NCBI GenBank assembly: GCA_021771755.1
Contig: JAETOL010000001.1
Span: 186,001-250,000 of the forward strand
Direction: 5' to 3'
DNA length: 64,000 nucleotides
Source of the DNA: Lachnospiraceae bacterium
GTDB lineage: Bacteria; Bacillota; Clostridia; Lachnospirales; Lachnospiraceae
Shown here: positions 15,464 to 24,548 of the stretch, in pieces
Layout: every line of letters starts with the position of its first letter
Position numbering within the stretch: position 1 is the first letter of the stretch
The notes under the pieces: model-generated
The model's database searches: none
The model's input: only the letters and a program-made list of their open reading frames with translations
Told to the model about the DNA's origin: nothing
Position numbers and translations under genes: made by a program

Positions 15464-16405
15464 ATGGATTTTATTAAAAAAACAGAAGAGCTTTGGCGTT
15501 CCTATTTTTTAGGGGACGAAAACGGAAATTATATAAAATCTGATTTTTTTGACGCAGACTGTGTGATCATCGGAACTGGACGACACGAATTCTATCAGAA
15601 TAAAGATGAGTTTTCACAAACCATAGATGATGAAATAAGGGAACGTAAGAACATTCGTTTCCAGATCAAGAATTTATGGTGTGAGCCAAAACAGCTTCGC
15701 CCGGATCTGATCCTTACTTATGGAGAGATTTTTGTTTTTGGGGAAAGCAATGACAAAAATATACGTATCCATATGGACAGCCGCTTTTCTATTCTTTATA
15801 ACCTTACAGAAAACGGCTGGAAAATCATTCATCTCCACCAATCCGTACCAAATCCTGAGCAAAAAAACGGAGAATATTATCCAAAGTCTCTGTCTGAACA
15901 ATTGGAAAGAGAAAAACGGAAAGCAGAATCTTTATCTTTGCTGGCCCAAAAAGACGGTCTTACCGACCTGATCAATTACCGAACATTTCAAAAATTATAC
16001 AAAAATCATCCTCTGAACAATACCTGGTTTTTTGTTGCTGATCTCGACTATTTCAAAAACATCAATGATACGTACGGACATGTGGAAGGAAACCGCATAC
16101 TAAGAGAAACTGCAGATATCTTAAAAAGTTCTGTACGATCCGATGACCTGGTATGCCGTATGGGCGGTGATGAATTCGTTCTCCTTTGCAGCGGTCTGCA
16201 GTCCTTAAAAAACGCAGAAAACTTATTAGACCGCATCCTTGCCAACATCGCCGGACTTCAGCTGCAAGGACACGCCCCTGTCAGTTTGTCTATTGGAGCT
16301 ACGTCCGTATGTGAAGGCGAATCCCTGGATGTTGTCTTCCGTCGTGCAGATCATGCTCTTTATGAAGTGAAAGCAAAAGGCCGGAATGGATGGCGGATCT
16401 GCTGA
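15464..16405 (+). CDS. Diguanylate cyclase with N-terminal SnoaL/NTF2-like domain
   Basis: The 313-residue protein starts after AAAAGGGGGAC. Residues 1-125 look like a SnoaL/NTF2-like sensor fold (FIKKTEELWRSYFLGDEN...WKIIHLHQSVP), followed by a coiled linker and a complete GGDEF domain (about 150-313). The active site is intact (GGDEF, 224-228). An RxxD inhibitory site (Arg215-Asp218) sits five residues before it, so the enzyme should make cyclic di-GMP from two GTP and be feedback inhibited. No membrane segments are present, so it is cytoplasmic. The ligand of the front domain is unknown. Confidence 0.9.
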   Translation: MDFIKKTEELWRSYFLGDENGNYIKSDFFDADCVIIGTGRHEFYQNKDEFSQTIDDEIRERKNIRFQIKNLWCEPKQLRPDLILTYGEIFVFGESNDKNIRIHMDSRFSILYNLTENGWKIIHLHQSVPNPEQKNGEYYPKSLSEQLEREKRKAESLSLLAQKDGLTDLINYRTFQKLYKNHPLNNTWFFVADLDYFKNINDTYGHVEGNRILRETADILKSSVRSDDLVCRMGGDEFVLLCSGLQSLKNAENLLDRILANIAGLQLQGHAPVSLSIGATSVCEGESLDVVFRRADHALYEVKAKGRNGWRIC

Positions 16406-16424
16406 CAAAATTTTATTATTATGC

Positions 16425-16470
16425 AAAAACAGATGTCCCCTGCTAATCTGACAGAGGACATCTGTTTTTT
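16425..16470. terminator. Bidirectional terminator between the cyclase gene and argD
   Basis: AAAAACAGATGTCC (16425-16438) pairs with GGACATCTGTTTTT (16456-16469), with As on one side and Ts on the other. The right arm reaches the argD stop codon. Confidence 0.85.
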
Positions 16471-17659
16471 ATATAAGACTTTTTTCTAATTTTTCGATCA
16501 TTTCATCAATTTCTTCTTTTCGGATCACCAGCGGCGGAACCATTCTCAGCACGTCGCTTCCCGCAGAGATCACCAAAAGACCATTTTCCAGTGCTTTTTT
16601 TACTATATTTCCTACGGGCATTCCCTGGATCACCAGCCCCTGCATAAAACCTTTTCCACGTCTTGCGGAAACGCAGGTATACTTATCCACAATTTCGTCC
16701 AGCTTCTCTTCCAGATACGGGGTAAGCTCCCGTACATGCTCCAGAATATGGTCTGACTCATAAATATCAAAAACCTTACTTACCGCAGCACAGACAAAAG
16801 GATTTCCTCCATAAGTAGTTCCATGATCTCCCGGTTCCAGAGAGGCTTCTGCCGCCTTTTCTCCAAGGACAAAGGCGCCTACCGGAACTCCGTTTCCAAG
16901 AGCTTTTGCACAGGTCATAATGTCCGGTTTCACACCATAGCCCTGCCATGCGAAATATTCTCCGGTACGCCCCATACCGCACTGAATCTCATCCAGGATC
17001 AGAAGAATATCATTTTCATCACAGAGTGCACGAAGCCCCTTCAGAAATTCCTCATCTGCAGGATAGATGCCGCCTTCTCCCTGTACGGTTTCCGTCAGAA
17101 TCGCACAGGTTTTCTCTGTGATCTGCGCCCTTACACTTTCCAGATCATTAAACTGCGCAAACTTCACTCCTCCGATCAAAGGCTCAAAAGGTTCTCTGTA
17201 ATGAGCGGTACCGGTAACGGAAAGAGCGCCCATGCTTCTTCCATGAAAAGAATGTTCCATGGCGATTACTTCATATCTTTCACCATTATACTTTTTAAAT
17301 CCGTATTTTCTTGCTGCTTTCAGAGCGCCTTCAATGGCTTCTGTGCCGCTGTTGGTAAAAAACGCCTTGCTCATGCCACTGGCTTTTACCAGTTTTTCTC
17401 CGGCCTGACTCATAGGCTCATTATAATAAAGGTTGGAAATATGAGTCAGCTTATGGATCTGCTCCACCAGCGCCTCATCATAACCCGGATAATGATACCC
17501 CAGCGCATTTACCGCAATTCCTGCTGCAAAATCAAGATATTCTTTTCCCTCTGTGTCATAGAGCCGGCAGCCTTCTCCTCTGTCAAACATCACCGGAAAG
17601 CGGTTGTAGGTGTGAAGAATACTTTTTTCTGCCTGTTCCATCTGTTCATACATGCTCAT
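16469..17659 (-). CDS. argD: Acetylornithine aminotransferase
   Basis: The 396-residue class-III PLP enzyme converts N-acetylglutamate semialdehyde and glutamate to N-acetylornithine and 2-oxoglutarate. The sequence shows [36 protein letters not shown], the PLP-binding [11 protein letters not shown] (Asp223), and Lys252 in [15 protein letters not shown]. It is the last gene of the minus-strand cluster argC-argJ-argB-argD and overlaps argB by 14 bases. Its length is normal for the family. Confidence 0.95.
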   Translation of the reverse strand: MSMYEQMEQAEKSILHTYNRFPVMFDRGEGCRLYDTEGKEYLDFAAGIAVNALGYHYPGYDEALVEQIHKLTHISNLYYNEPMSQAGEKLVKASGMSKAFFTNSGTEAIEGALKAARKYGFKKYNGERYEVIAMEHSFHGRSMGALSVTGTAHYREPFEPLIGGVKFAQFNDLESVRAQITEKTCAILTETVQGEGGIYPADEEFLKGLRALCDENDILLILDEIQCGMGRTGEYFAWQGYGVKPDIMTCAKALGNGVPVGAFVLGEKAAEASLEPGDHGTTYGGNPFVCAAVSKVFDIYESDHILEHVRELTPYLEEKLDEIVDKYTCVSARRGKGFMQGLVIQGMPVGNIVKKALENGLLVISAGSDVLRMVPPLVIRKEEIDEMIEKLEKSLI

Positions 17660-18542
17660 TGTAATATTTTTCGCCGTCCTCTCTTAAAATAGCAGTTCCG
17701 ATTCCCTTATTGGTAAATATCTCCAGAAGAAGACTGTGGGGAATTCTTCCATCCAGAATATGGACTCTGTTTACTCCGTTTTCTATGGCATCAATGCAGT
17801 TTTTCAGTTTGGGGATCATACCGCCTCCCACATATCCCTCTGAAATCAGTTTCTCTGCCTCATGAATATGCAGTTCTGAGATCAGGCTGGCCGGATCGCT
17901 CTGATCCTTGTATACACCCTCGATATCTGACAGGAACGCCAGTTTTTCTGCATGAACAGCCTCTGCGATCGCACAGGCCGCATCATCTGCATTGATATTA
18001 TAAGAATCATAATTTTCATCAAAGCCCACCGGGAAAATAATCGGCAGAAAATCCTGCTCCAGAAGTTCATGCAAAATTCTTGGATTTACTTCTTTCACTT
18101 CTCCCACATAACCGATATCCTCACCGCCGGACAGCTTTTTGGTGCATTTCAGAAGACCGCCGTCTTTACCACTGATGCCTACTGCGTCTACCCCCAGAGA
18201 TTCCACCAGGGTTACCAGTTCCTTATTTACCTTTGCAAGAACCATTTCGGCAATCTCCATGGTTTCCTTATCTGTCACCCGAAGTCCGTTGACAAATCTG
18301 GGTTCCATTCCCACCTTGCCGACCCAGCGGCTGATCTCCCTGCCGCCTCCGTGTACGATGATCGGCTTAAAGCCAACCAGCTTCAGAAGCACCGCGTCTT
18401 TGATCACGTTTGCCTTTAGTTCTTCGTCCAGCATGGCACTTCCGCCATATTTGATCACCACGATCTTTCTGTTGAAGCGCTGAATATATGGAAGCGCTTC
18501 AATAAGCACCTCTGCCTTGTCCAGATATTTTTGTTTTACCAT
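17646..18542 (-). CDS. argB: Acetylglutamate kinase
   Basis: The 298-residue amino-acid kinase phosphorylates N-acetylglutamate with ATP, the second step to arginine. Signature segments are [76 protein letters not shown] and [19 protein letters not shown]. These include the N-terminal region associated with arginine feedback inhibition in the cyclic pathway, consistent with argJ next door. It starts ATG after GAGGAAATAAA. Confidence 0.96.
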   Translation of the reverse strand: MVKQKYLDKAEVLIEALPYIQRFNRKIVVIKYGGSAMLDEELKANVIKDAVLLKLVGFKPIIVHGGGREISRWVGKVGMEPRFVNGLRVTDKETMEIAEMVLAKVNKELVTLVESLGVDAVGISGKDGGLLKCTKKLSGGEDIGYVGEVKEVNPRILHELLEQDFLPIIFPVGFDENYDSYNINADDAACAIAEAVHAEKLAFLSDIEGVYKDQSDPASLISELHIHEAEKLISEGYVGGGMIPKLKNCIDAIENGVNRVHILDGRIPHSLLLEIFTNKGIGTAILREDGEKYYNEHV

Positions 18543-18593
18543 TTTATTTCCTCCTCGTTTTCTCTTTCATTCTCCATTTCCCGTTTTTAAAGA

Positions 18594-19817
18594 TCAGGAA
18601 CGATAATCTGCATTGATTTTTACATAGTCATAGGTCAGATCACAGCCCCATGCAGTGGCCGTACAGGTTCCCATCTTTACATCTGCGATAGCCGTCACCG
18701 CCTCTTCCGAAAGAATCCTGGTCGCTTCCTCCTCGCTGTATCCGATTGCCACACCGTTTTCAATGATCTTGATCTTTCCCGCCTTGCTTTCAAAGTAAAG
18801 ATCCACTTTTTCCGGATCAAACTGTGCTCCGGAATACCCCATGGCACAGAGAATCCTTCCCCAGTTGGCATCATGCCCGTATATAGCTGCTTTTGTAAGG
18901 GAAGATGTCACAACCGACTTACTTAACGTAACCGCCTGTTCCTTACTTTCCGCTCCGATGACCTTTACCTCAAAAAGAGCGGTTGCTCCCTCACCGTCAC
19001 CTGCGATCTTTTTTGCAAGGGTGGTATTTACATAATTGAGTGCTTCACAAAAAGCCTGATAATCTTCATTTTTTTCCGTGATCTCCGGATTTTCTGCCAT
19101 ACCGTTTGCCAGAAGAAGAACGGTATCATTGGTAGAGGTATCTCCGTCTACGGAAACCATGTTATAAGTATCCTGGACATTTTCGCTCAATGCCTCCTGA
19201 AGAAGCTCTTTGGAAATATTAAGATCTGTTGTAACAAATCCCAGCATAGTGCACATATTGGGGTGGATCATTCCGGAACCCTTGCACATACCACCAATGG
19301 TCACAGTTTTTCCTCCGGCTTCAAACTCCACTGCCACTTCTTTTTCTACAGTATCTGTTGTCATGATTGCTTTTGCCGCCTGATTTCCGGCTTCCGGACT
19401 TCCGTCCAGAACAGGAGCCATGGCTTTTACCCCATCTGCCAGCTTCTGAATCGGAAGCTGCATGCCGATCACCCCTGTGGAGGCTACCAGTACGCTGTTC
19501 TCACTGACACCAAGAGCTTCTGCTGCTGCCTTAGCCGTTTCTCTGCAGTATCCAAAGCCTTCCTCTCCGGTGCATGCGTTGGCGATTCCGCTGTTGCACA
19601 CGATCACCTGTGCCTCCGGCTGGTGATATACAATATTCTGATCCCATTTTACAGGAGCTGCTTTCACCACATTCGTAGTAAAAGTTCCCGCCGCTTTACA
19701 CGGCTTTTCACTATACACCATTGCCATATCGGTTCTGTTCTGATATTTGATACCGGCTGCTGTGGAAGCTGCCTGAAATCCCTTTGCTGCTGTTACACCA
19801 CCTGTTATGATCTTCAT
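18594..19817 (-). CDS. argJ: Bifunctional ornithine acetyltransferase / N-acetylglutamate synthase
   Basis: The 407-residue protein recycles the acetyl group from N-acetylornithine to glutamate. The conserved GGKTVTIGGMCKGSGMIHPNMCTMLGF contains the autoproteolytic site, where the new N-terminal Thr of the beta chain is the Thr in CTML. Most homologues have Ala-Thr, and here the preceding residue is Cys. Other family segments are VDGDTSTNDTVLLLANG and YGHDANWGRI. Its presence means the acetyl cycle operates, so argA and argE need not be present. Confidence 0.95.
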   Translation of the reverse strand: MKIITGGVTAAKGFQAASTAAGIKYQNRTDMAMVYSEKPCKAAGTFTTNVVKAAPVKWDQNIVYHQPEAQVIVCNSGIANACTGEEGFGYCRETAKAAAEALGVSENSVLVASTGVIGMQLPIQKLADGVKAMAPVLDGSPEAGNQAAKAIMTTDTVEKEVAVEFEAGGKTVTIGGMCKGSGMIHPNMCTMLGFVTTDLNISKELLQEALSENVQDTYNMVSVDGDTSTNDTVLLLANGMAENPEITEKNEDYQAFCEALNYVNTTLAKKIAGDGEGATALFEVKVIGAESKEQAVTLSKSVVTSSLTKAAIYGHDANWGRILCAMGYSGAQFDPEKVDLYFESKAGKIKIIENGVAIGYSEEEATRILSEEAVTAIADVKMGTCTATAWGCDLTYDYVKINADYRS

Positions 19818-19878
19818 AGTAAATGTCCTTTCTTATTTAATCGTTCTTCCCATCCAAAGCCGCTGTCTTATGCAAAGA

Positions 19879-20919
19879 TTACGGAACCATAGGAATCTGG
19901 CGAAGCCCTTCTGCTTCCTCGAATCCAAACATCAGGTTCATATTCTGTACGGCCTGTCCTGCCGCACCCTTTACCAGATTATCCATAGCTCCCATCATGA
20001 TGATCCTCCTGGTCCTGGGATCGATCTTAAAGTTTACATCTACAAAGTTACTTCCTTCCACCCACTTTGTCTGCGGACAGATATCTTTATCCAGAACACG
20101 TACAAACTGTTCCCTGTCATAATATTTATCATATGCCGCCTTTACTTCTTCATAGGTAACTTCTTTTTTCAGAGATGCATATGCGGTAATAAGAATTCCT
20201 CTGTTCATCGGGATCAGATGCGGAGTAAAATTGATCAGCACCTCTTCCCCGCAGGCATATCCCAGCTGATCTTCTATTTCCGGTGTGTGACGATGGCTCG
20301 CCACCCCATATGCCTTGATATTTTCATTGACCTCGCAGAAAAGATTATCAACTTTCGCGCCTCTTCCTGCTCCGGAGGTTCCGGACTTTGCATCAATGAT
20401 AATCGTAGAAGGATCAATGAGCCCTTCCTTCAGAAGCGGGTAAATAGAAAGTGTAGAACAGGTAGGATAACATCCCGGGTTGGCGATCAGCCTTGCCTTT
20501 TTAATCTCCTCTCTGTTGATCTCACAGAGACCATACACCGCCTCCTCAATAAACTCAGGAGATTTATGCCGGATCCCATACCACTTCTCATATTTTTTTA
20601 CATCCTTGATCCGGAAGTCTGCACTAAGGTCAATGACCTTTGCCCGGGAAAGAATCCCTTCATTTACAAGAGAAGCACAAAGTCCCTGCGGAGTTGCGGT
20701 AAATATCACATCTACTTCATCTGCAAGAGCTTCCATATTATCATCCATACATTTTGCATCTACCAGCTGAAAAAAATTCTGATAGATATCCGCATACTGT
20801 TTATCAATGTAGCTTCTGGATCCGTACCATGCCACTTCTACCTCTTTATGTCCCAGCAAAAGTCTTGCAATCTCATTTCCTGCATAACCTGTTGCTCCAA
20901 TAATACCAGCCTTTATCAT
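19879..20919 (-). CDS. argC: N-acetyl-gamma-glutamyl-phosphate reductase
   Basis: The 346-residue protein reduces N-acetylglutamyl phosphate to the semialdehyde with NADPH. It has an N-terminal Rossmann motif (AGIIGATGYAGNEIARLL), catalytic Cys150 in LIANPGCYPT, and the SGTSGAGR segment. It is the first gene of the argCJBD run, divergent from argG, with its own consensus promoter (20996-21024). AGGAGGAAAAGATT precedes the ATG. Confidence 0.96.
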   Translation of the reverse strand: MIKAGIIGATGYAGNEIARLLLGHKEVEVAWYGSRSYIDKQYADIYQNFFQLVDAKCMDDNMEALADEVDVIFTATPQGLCASLVNEGILSRAKVIDLSADFRIKDVKKYEKWYGIRHKSPEFIEEAVYGLCEINREEIKKARLIANPGCYPTCSTLSIYPLLKEGLIDPSTIIIDAKSGTSGAGRGAKVDNLFCEVNENIKAYGVASHRHTPEIEDQLGYACGEEVLINFTPHLIPMNRGILITAYASLKKEVTYEEVKAAYDKYYDREQFVRVLDKDICPQTKWVEGSNFVDVNFKIDPRTRRIIMMGAMDNLVKGAAGQAVQNMNLMFGFEEAEGLRQIPMVP

Positions 20920-20995
20920 AATCTTTTCCTCCTCTAATCCTCTGTCTGGATATCAACTTTTCACTTTATTCGATCAGTCTTGTAAAGATACAAAG

Positions 20996-21031
20996 ATTAT
21001 ACATCCTATTTGCATAATATGCAATATGCAT
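20996..21031 (-). promoter_or_regulatory. argC promoter overlapped by an ArgR-box-like palindrome
   Basis: On the minus strand TTGCAT (21024-21019), a 17-base spacer and TATAAT (21001-20996) form a near-consensus promoter. The plus-strand stretch 21011-21031 (TGCATAATATGCAATATGCA) contains overlapping TGCAT/ATGCA half-sites that resemble the AT-rich ARG boxes bound by ArgR/AhrC. They cover the -35 element, as expected for arginine repression. Confidence 0.65.
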
Positions 21032-21098
21032 TTTTTATAAATCCAATCTCTTTTTTGTAATTTTATTTGTTTTATATTGATTATATACTATTTAATGT

Positions 21099-21170
21099 CG
21101 AATATTTATGCGAACTTTTTTTACTTTTTTCTAATTTCCTATTGCATATTTATAAAAAATGTTGTATATT
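21099..21170 (+). promoter_or_regulatory. argG promoter region with ArgR-box-like sites
   Basis: TTGCAT (21143-21148), 16 bases, then TATATT (21165-21170) is the best promoter, about 86 bases before the argG ATG. Two AT-rich sites, CGAATATTTATGCGA (21099-21113) and TTGCATATTTATAAA (from 21143), look like ArgR half-boxes. Divergent control of argC and argG by arginine is therefore likely. Confidence 0.5.
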
Positions 21171-21256
21171 ATCCATTGTCAACCGAAACTACTTGTTTCT
21201 CGGAAATGAAAATATTGAAACTTCTATATAAAGTTAAAAAACGAGGAGGATTTATT

Positions 21257-22489
21257 ATGAAAGAAAAAGTTGTATTAGCATACTCAGGTGGTCTTGATAC
21301 TACAGCCCTCATCCCGTGGCTGAAAGAAACCTTTAATTATGATGTTGTCTGCTGCTGCGTAAACTGCGGACAGGGAAATGAACTGGATGGACTGGAAGAA
21401 AGAGCCCGCCTCTCCGGCGCATCTAAATTATATATTGAAGATATCGTAGATGAGTTCTGTGATGAATATATCATGCCATGTGTAGAGGCAGGCGCTGTTT
21501 ATGAGCATCAGTATCTTCTTGGTACTTCCATGGCTCGTCCGGTCATCGCAAAAAAACTGGTTGAAATCGCACGTAAGGAAAATGCCGTTGCCATCTGCCA
21601 CGGTGCAACCGGAAAAGGCAACGACCAGATCCGTTTTGAACTTGGTATCAAAGCGCTTGCTCCGGACATCAAGATCATTGCTCCATGGCGTATGACTGAC
21701 GTATGGACCATGCAGTCCCGTGAAGATGAGCTTGCATTCTGCCAGGCACACGGAATCAACCTTCCATTTGATGCACGTCACAGCTACAGCCGTGACCGTA
21801 ACTTATGGCACATCAGCCATGAGGGACTTGAGCTGGAAGATCCATCCCAGGCACCAAACTATGATGACATGCTTGTATTAAGTGTAACTCCGCAGAAAGC
21901 TCCGGATAAAGAAACAGAGATCACCATGACCTTTGAGGAAGGTATCCCGAAAACCCTCAATGGAAAAGCAATGAAAGTATCTGAGATCATCACAGAGCTG
22001 AACCGCATTGGCGGAGAAAATGGTATTGGTATCGTAGATATTGTTGAAAACCGTGTAGTAGGTATGAAATCTCGTGGCGTATATGAAACTCCGGGAGGAA
22101 CTATTCTGATGGCAGCTCATGACCAGCTGGAAGAACTGATCCTTGACCGTGATACCATGGAAGCCAAGAAGAAACTCGGAAGCCAGTTTGCACAGGTTGT
22201 CTATGAAGGAAAATGGTTTACACCGCTCCGTGAAGCGATTCAGGCATTTGTAGAATCCACACAGAAATACGTTACCGGCGAAGTAAAAATGAAACTTTAC
22301 AAAGGAAACATCATCAAAGCCGGAACTACCTCTCCATACAGCCTTTACAATGAATCCCTGGCATCCTTTACAACCGGCGACATGTACGATCACCATGATG
22401 CAGACGGATTTATCACACTGTTCGGACTTCCGCTGAAAGTAAGAGCTATGAAGCTTTTGGAAGTAGAGCAGAACAAAAATAATCAGTAA
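21257..22489 (+). CDS. argG: Argininosuccinate synthase
   Basis: The ATG at 21257 lies six bases after GAGGAGGA and gives 410 residues, the usual size. Upstream in-frame codons are AT-rich leader, not protein. The ATP-pyrophosphatase loop AYSGGLDTTALIPWL opens the protein. CHGATGKGNDQIRFELG and ARHSYSRDRNLWHISHEGLELEDP are further signatures. It joins citrulline and aspartate using ATP. argH is not immediately downstream; a structured repeat follows instead. Confidence 0.97.
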   Translation: MKEKVVLAYSGGLDTTALIPWLKETFNYDVVCCCVNCGQGNELDGLEERARLSGASKLYIEDIVDEFCDEYIMPCVEAGAVYEHQYLLGTSMARPVIAKKLVEIARKENAVAICHGATGKGNDQIRFELGIKALAPDIKIIAPWRMTDVWTMQSREDELAFCQAHGINLPFDARHSYSRDRNLWHISHEGLELEDPSQAPNYDDMLVLSVTPQKAPDKETEITMTFEEGIPKTLNGKAMKVSEIITELNRIGGENGIGIVDIVENRVVGMKSRGVYETPGGTILMAAHDQLEELILDRDTMEAKKKLGSQFAQVVYEGKWFTPLREAIQAFVESTQKYVTGEVKMKLYKGNIIKAGTTSPYSLYNESLASFTTGDMYDHHDADGFITLFGLPLKVRAMKLLEVEQNKNNQ

Positions 22490-22534
22490 AATTTATGAAA
22501 ATAGACGGAATATGATTTTTTGTCTGTAAATGAC

Positions 22535-22744
22535 ATGCAGGAGTGGATCCTTCTGTTACAAAAGCCAGTTCGAGACTTGGAAAATTCTAAGCTTCTGCTC
22601 CTTTGCAAAAAACAATCCCCCGAATGCTGAACTCGTCTGCGACTCAGACAACAGCATCCGGGGGAGCAATGCAAATACGCAGAGAGTAAGAATTTTGCTC
22701 CAAGTCTCTCAATGCTTATGAACCAGAAGGATCCACTCCTGCAT
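22535..22744. repeat. 210-bp imperfect palindrome with perfect 21-bp ends
   Basis: The first 21 bases (22535-22555, GTGGATCC in the middle) are the exact reverse complement of 22724-22744. Similarity between the arms continues inward (GAGACTTGG, AAAATTCT, CCCCCG-ATGCTG) to a small central hairpin (GTCTG/CAGAC near 22637-22649), so a single strand could fold end to end. Its broken minus-strand frames (MQEWILLVHKH, then ETWSKILTLC...) resemble spurious ORFs I recall from other Lachnospiraceae genomes, which suggests a dispersed repeat family. No transposase is present. Confidence 0.75.
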
Positions 22745-22759
22745 TACTTTTTCCAGACA

Positions 22760-23087
22760 GCAAATTTATATTCCTGAAGTTTGGCGGTTCTCAGACGGAG
22801 GAACCGCAGGGCGCAGCACTGCTAGCCAGCCTGCGGCTGGCAACCGGCCAGAGGCCGGAAGTTACCGAAAGGATTTCTGCTTGGCTGCTGCCCACATTCA
22901 GATGCAAAGAGAAAAAGGCAGATCATAGTGCCTTGCGAGGCTTCCGTGAGTAAGCCTGTGTTAGCTGCTGCCACCGAGCACGTTGTTTGAGCCGTCAGGT
23001 GAGTTCGTGCGAATGGCAGCAAATCAGCGCACAGGTTTACCAGGAAACGCAGCACAGCACATGATCTGCCTTTTTCTCATATGCATC
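22760..23087. repeat. Second structured segment of the same repeat, with several hairpins
   Basis: The segment contains three compact GC-rich hairpins: GCGGTTC/GAACCGC (22784-22807), GCCAGC/GCTGGC (22825-22841) and CCGGCC/GGCCGG (22844-22858). A long imperfect inverted repeat of about 187 bp follows, whose ends (GAAAAAGGCAGATCAT at 22911-22926 and its complement near 23061-23077) match well. Interior arms match in blocks. It is GC-richer than neighbouring intergenic DNA and has no believable coding frame. It could be a large structured RNA or a non-autonomous element. Bases 23088-23140 show nothing more. Confidence 0.65.
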
Positions 23088-23140
23088 GTCCGTGGGTGGT
23101 AAGAAGCAAAAATCCGTCCATCCCCACAAACAATATTTTT

Positions 23141-24295
23141 TTAGTCTTCAACTTTAATTTCTTTCTTTTTCAGCCTTTTGTATGTCCACTCCCGGAACAG
23201 TGCATAAAGCACCGATACCAGAGGAATGAAGATCAGCATGCCGACCACACCCAGAAGGCTGCCGCCAATGGTCACCGCCATCAGAACCCATACAGATGGC
23301 AGTCCCACAGATCCGCCTACCACATGAGGATAAATCAGGTTTCCTTCGATCTGCTGCAGGACAAAGAACAGGATCAGGAAAAGCAAGGCCTGCATAGGGC
23401 TTACCAGAAGGATCAGCAAAAAACTGATCGCACAGCCGATAAAAGCGCCAAATACAGGAATCAGCGCGGTAAAAGCAATCAGCACGCCTACCAGCATGGC
23501 ATAGGGGAACCGGAAAACCGTCATTGCCACAAAGAACATGGTTCCCAGTATCACCGCCTCGATGCACTGTCCGGTTACAAAGCCGGAAAAAATACTGTTT
23601 GCAAGGGAACTTACATGAAGGATATATTCCACGGTCTTTTTCGGGAAGATTGCATAAAAAGCTTTTTTTGTCTGCACAGTCAGACGTTCCTTCTGAAGAA
23701 GAATATAGCAGGCAAAAACAAATCCGATTCCCAGATTCATTGCCGTATTCACAATCCCCATGGTAACAGACACTGTAGAAGTAAGGATATTGTTCACTCC
23801 GTTCTGAAGAGCTGCAATCACAGCATCCAACGTTTTCTGAGGCTGAATCTCCAGTGATTCCGCCCATTCTGCAATGACTGAATCCTGTTTAAAGTTATTA
23901 TCGATCCACAGAGTCAGATTTCCGATTCCTCTTTCAATGTTTCGTCCCAGTCCCATAACTGTAGTTGCCAGTTCCGGGATCACAACCTGTCCTACAATAT
24001 AAATAGCCAGTGCAGCCACCAGGATCGCAAGAACAAGGCTGACAGGACGAGCTATTTTTTTGACCACCTTCGTATCTTTCCATTTGCCTCTGCCAAACAC
24101 GTTTTTCTCAATAAACTTCATGGGAACGTTCAAAACAAAAGCAATTCCCGCTCCCACAATAAACGGCAGGAACAATCCGATCACTTTCATGAGGAAATCA
24201 AGAACCACATTCAGATTCTGAAGCCCCACAAACAGAAGAACCGTAAAAAGGATCAGATACATACAGTTTTTCATGTTTTCTTTTTTAAATTCCAA
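23141..24295 (-). CDS. AI-2E family transporter
   Basis: The protein has about 384 residues if translation starts at TTG (24295), ten bases after GAGAGG. An ATG at 24319 is in frame but is almost at the predicted transcript start. It is a multi-spanning membrane protein with family features: an N-terminal helix pair (YLILFTVLLFVGLQNLNVVL and VIGLFLPFIVGAGIAFVLNVP), a central extracytoplasmic segment, and the C-terminal block FPYAMLVGVLIAFTALIPVFGAFIG followed by VVGGSVGLPSVWVLMAVTIGG. The family exports small molecules (autoinducer-2 or Na+/H+ exchange in studied members). The substrate here is unknown. Confidence 0.88.
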   Translation of the reverse strand: MEFKKENMKNCMYLILFTVLLFVGLQNLNVVLDFLMKVIGLFLPFIVGAGIAFVLNVPMKFIEKNVFGRGKWKDTKVVKKIARPVSLVLAILVAALAIYIVGQVVIPELATTVMGLGRNIERGIGNLTLWIDNNFKQDSVIAEWAESLEIQPQKTLDAVIAALQNGVNNILTSTVSVTMGIVNTAMNLGIGFVFACYILLQKERLTVQTKKAFYAIFPKKTVEYILHVSSLANSIFSGFVTGQCIEAVILGTMFFVAMTVFRFPYAMLVGVLIAFTALIPVFGAFIGCAISFLLILLVSPMQALLFLILFFVLQQIEGNLIYPHVVGGSVGLPSVWVLMAVTIGGSLLGVVGMLIFIPLVSVLYALFREWTYKRLKKKEIKVED

Positions 24296-24490
24296 AATTT
24301 CACAACCTCTCATTTCCATAGTATAATGATAAGAATAAGGCTCATACCCTTTGGTAAATTATGAAATTTATTCTAACACTTATGTCTGCTTCTTTCCAGT
24401 AAATTTCTTTAAATTTTATTTCTGGATATTTTGCACAAAATCCAGAACTGTTTTTTGTCATTTCCGACATTTTATTTTATTTGTTTTCAA

Positions 24491-24519
24491 TTGACAGAAA
24501 AATTAATTCCATATATAAT
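24491..24519 (+). promoter_or_regulatory. Consensus promoter of the guanine riboswitch operon
   Basis: Perfect TTGACA (24491-24496), a 17-base spacer and perfect TATAAT (24514-24519). Transcription should begin near 24526, about 23 bases before the aptamer. The preceding 170 bp shows no gene. Confidence 0.92.
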
Positions 24520-24548
24520 AAATATACAAGTCAATAAATATGCAGCAG

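Noticed and set aside
19807-20937. 376-codon plus-strand open frame
   Set aside because: It lies opposite argC, whose catalytic motifs are complete. The shadow frame has no recognisable domain.
20937-21257. T-box leader for arginine genes
   Set aside because: There is no conserved T-box sequence or specifier-loop stem. ArgR-like boxes explain the region better.
22822-23055. 77-codon minus-strand frame in the structured repeat
   Set aside because: It has no ribosome binding site and lies wholly inside hairpins. The look-alike frames I recall from other genomes fit a copied repeat better than a protein.
22535-23087. Retron, 6S, RNase P or SRP RNA as an explanation of the hairpins
   Set aside because: There is no reverse transcriptase nearby. 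The GGAAG-containing SRP core and the conserved RNase P blocks were not found, and two separate long palindromes do not fit 6S RNA.
23081-23857. 258-codon plus-strand open frame
   Set aside because: It is antisense to the AI-2E transporter gene, and its His/Gln/Lys-rich product is a reverse-complement artefact of membrane codons.
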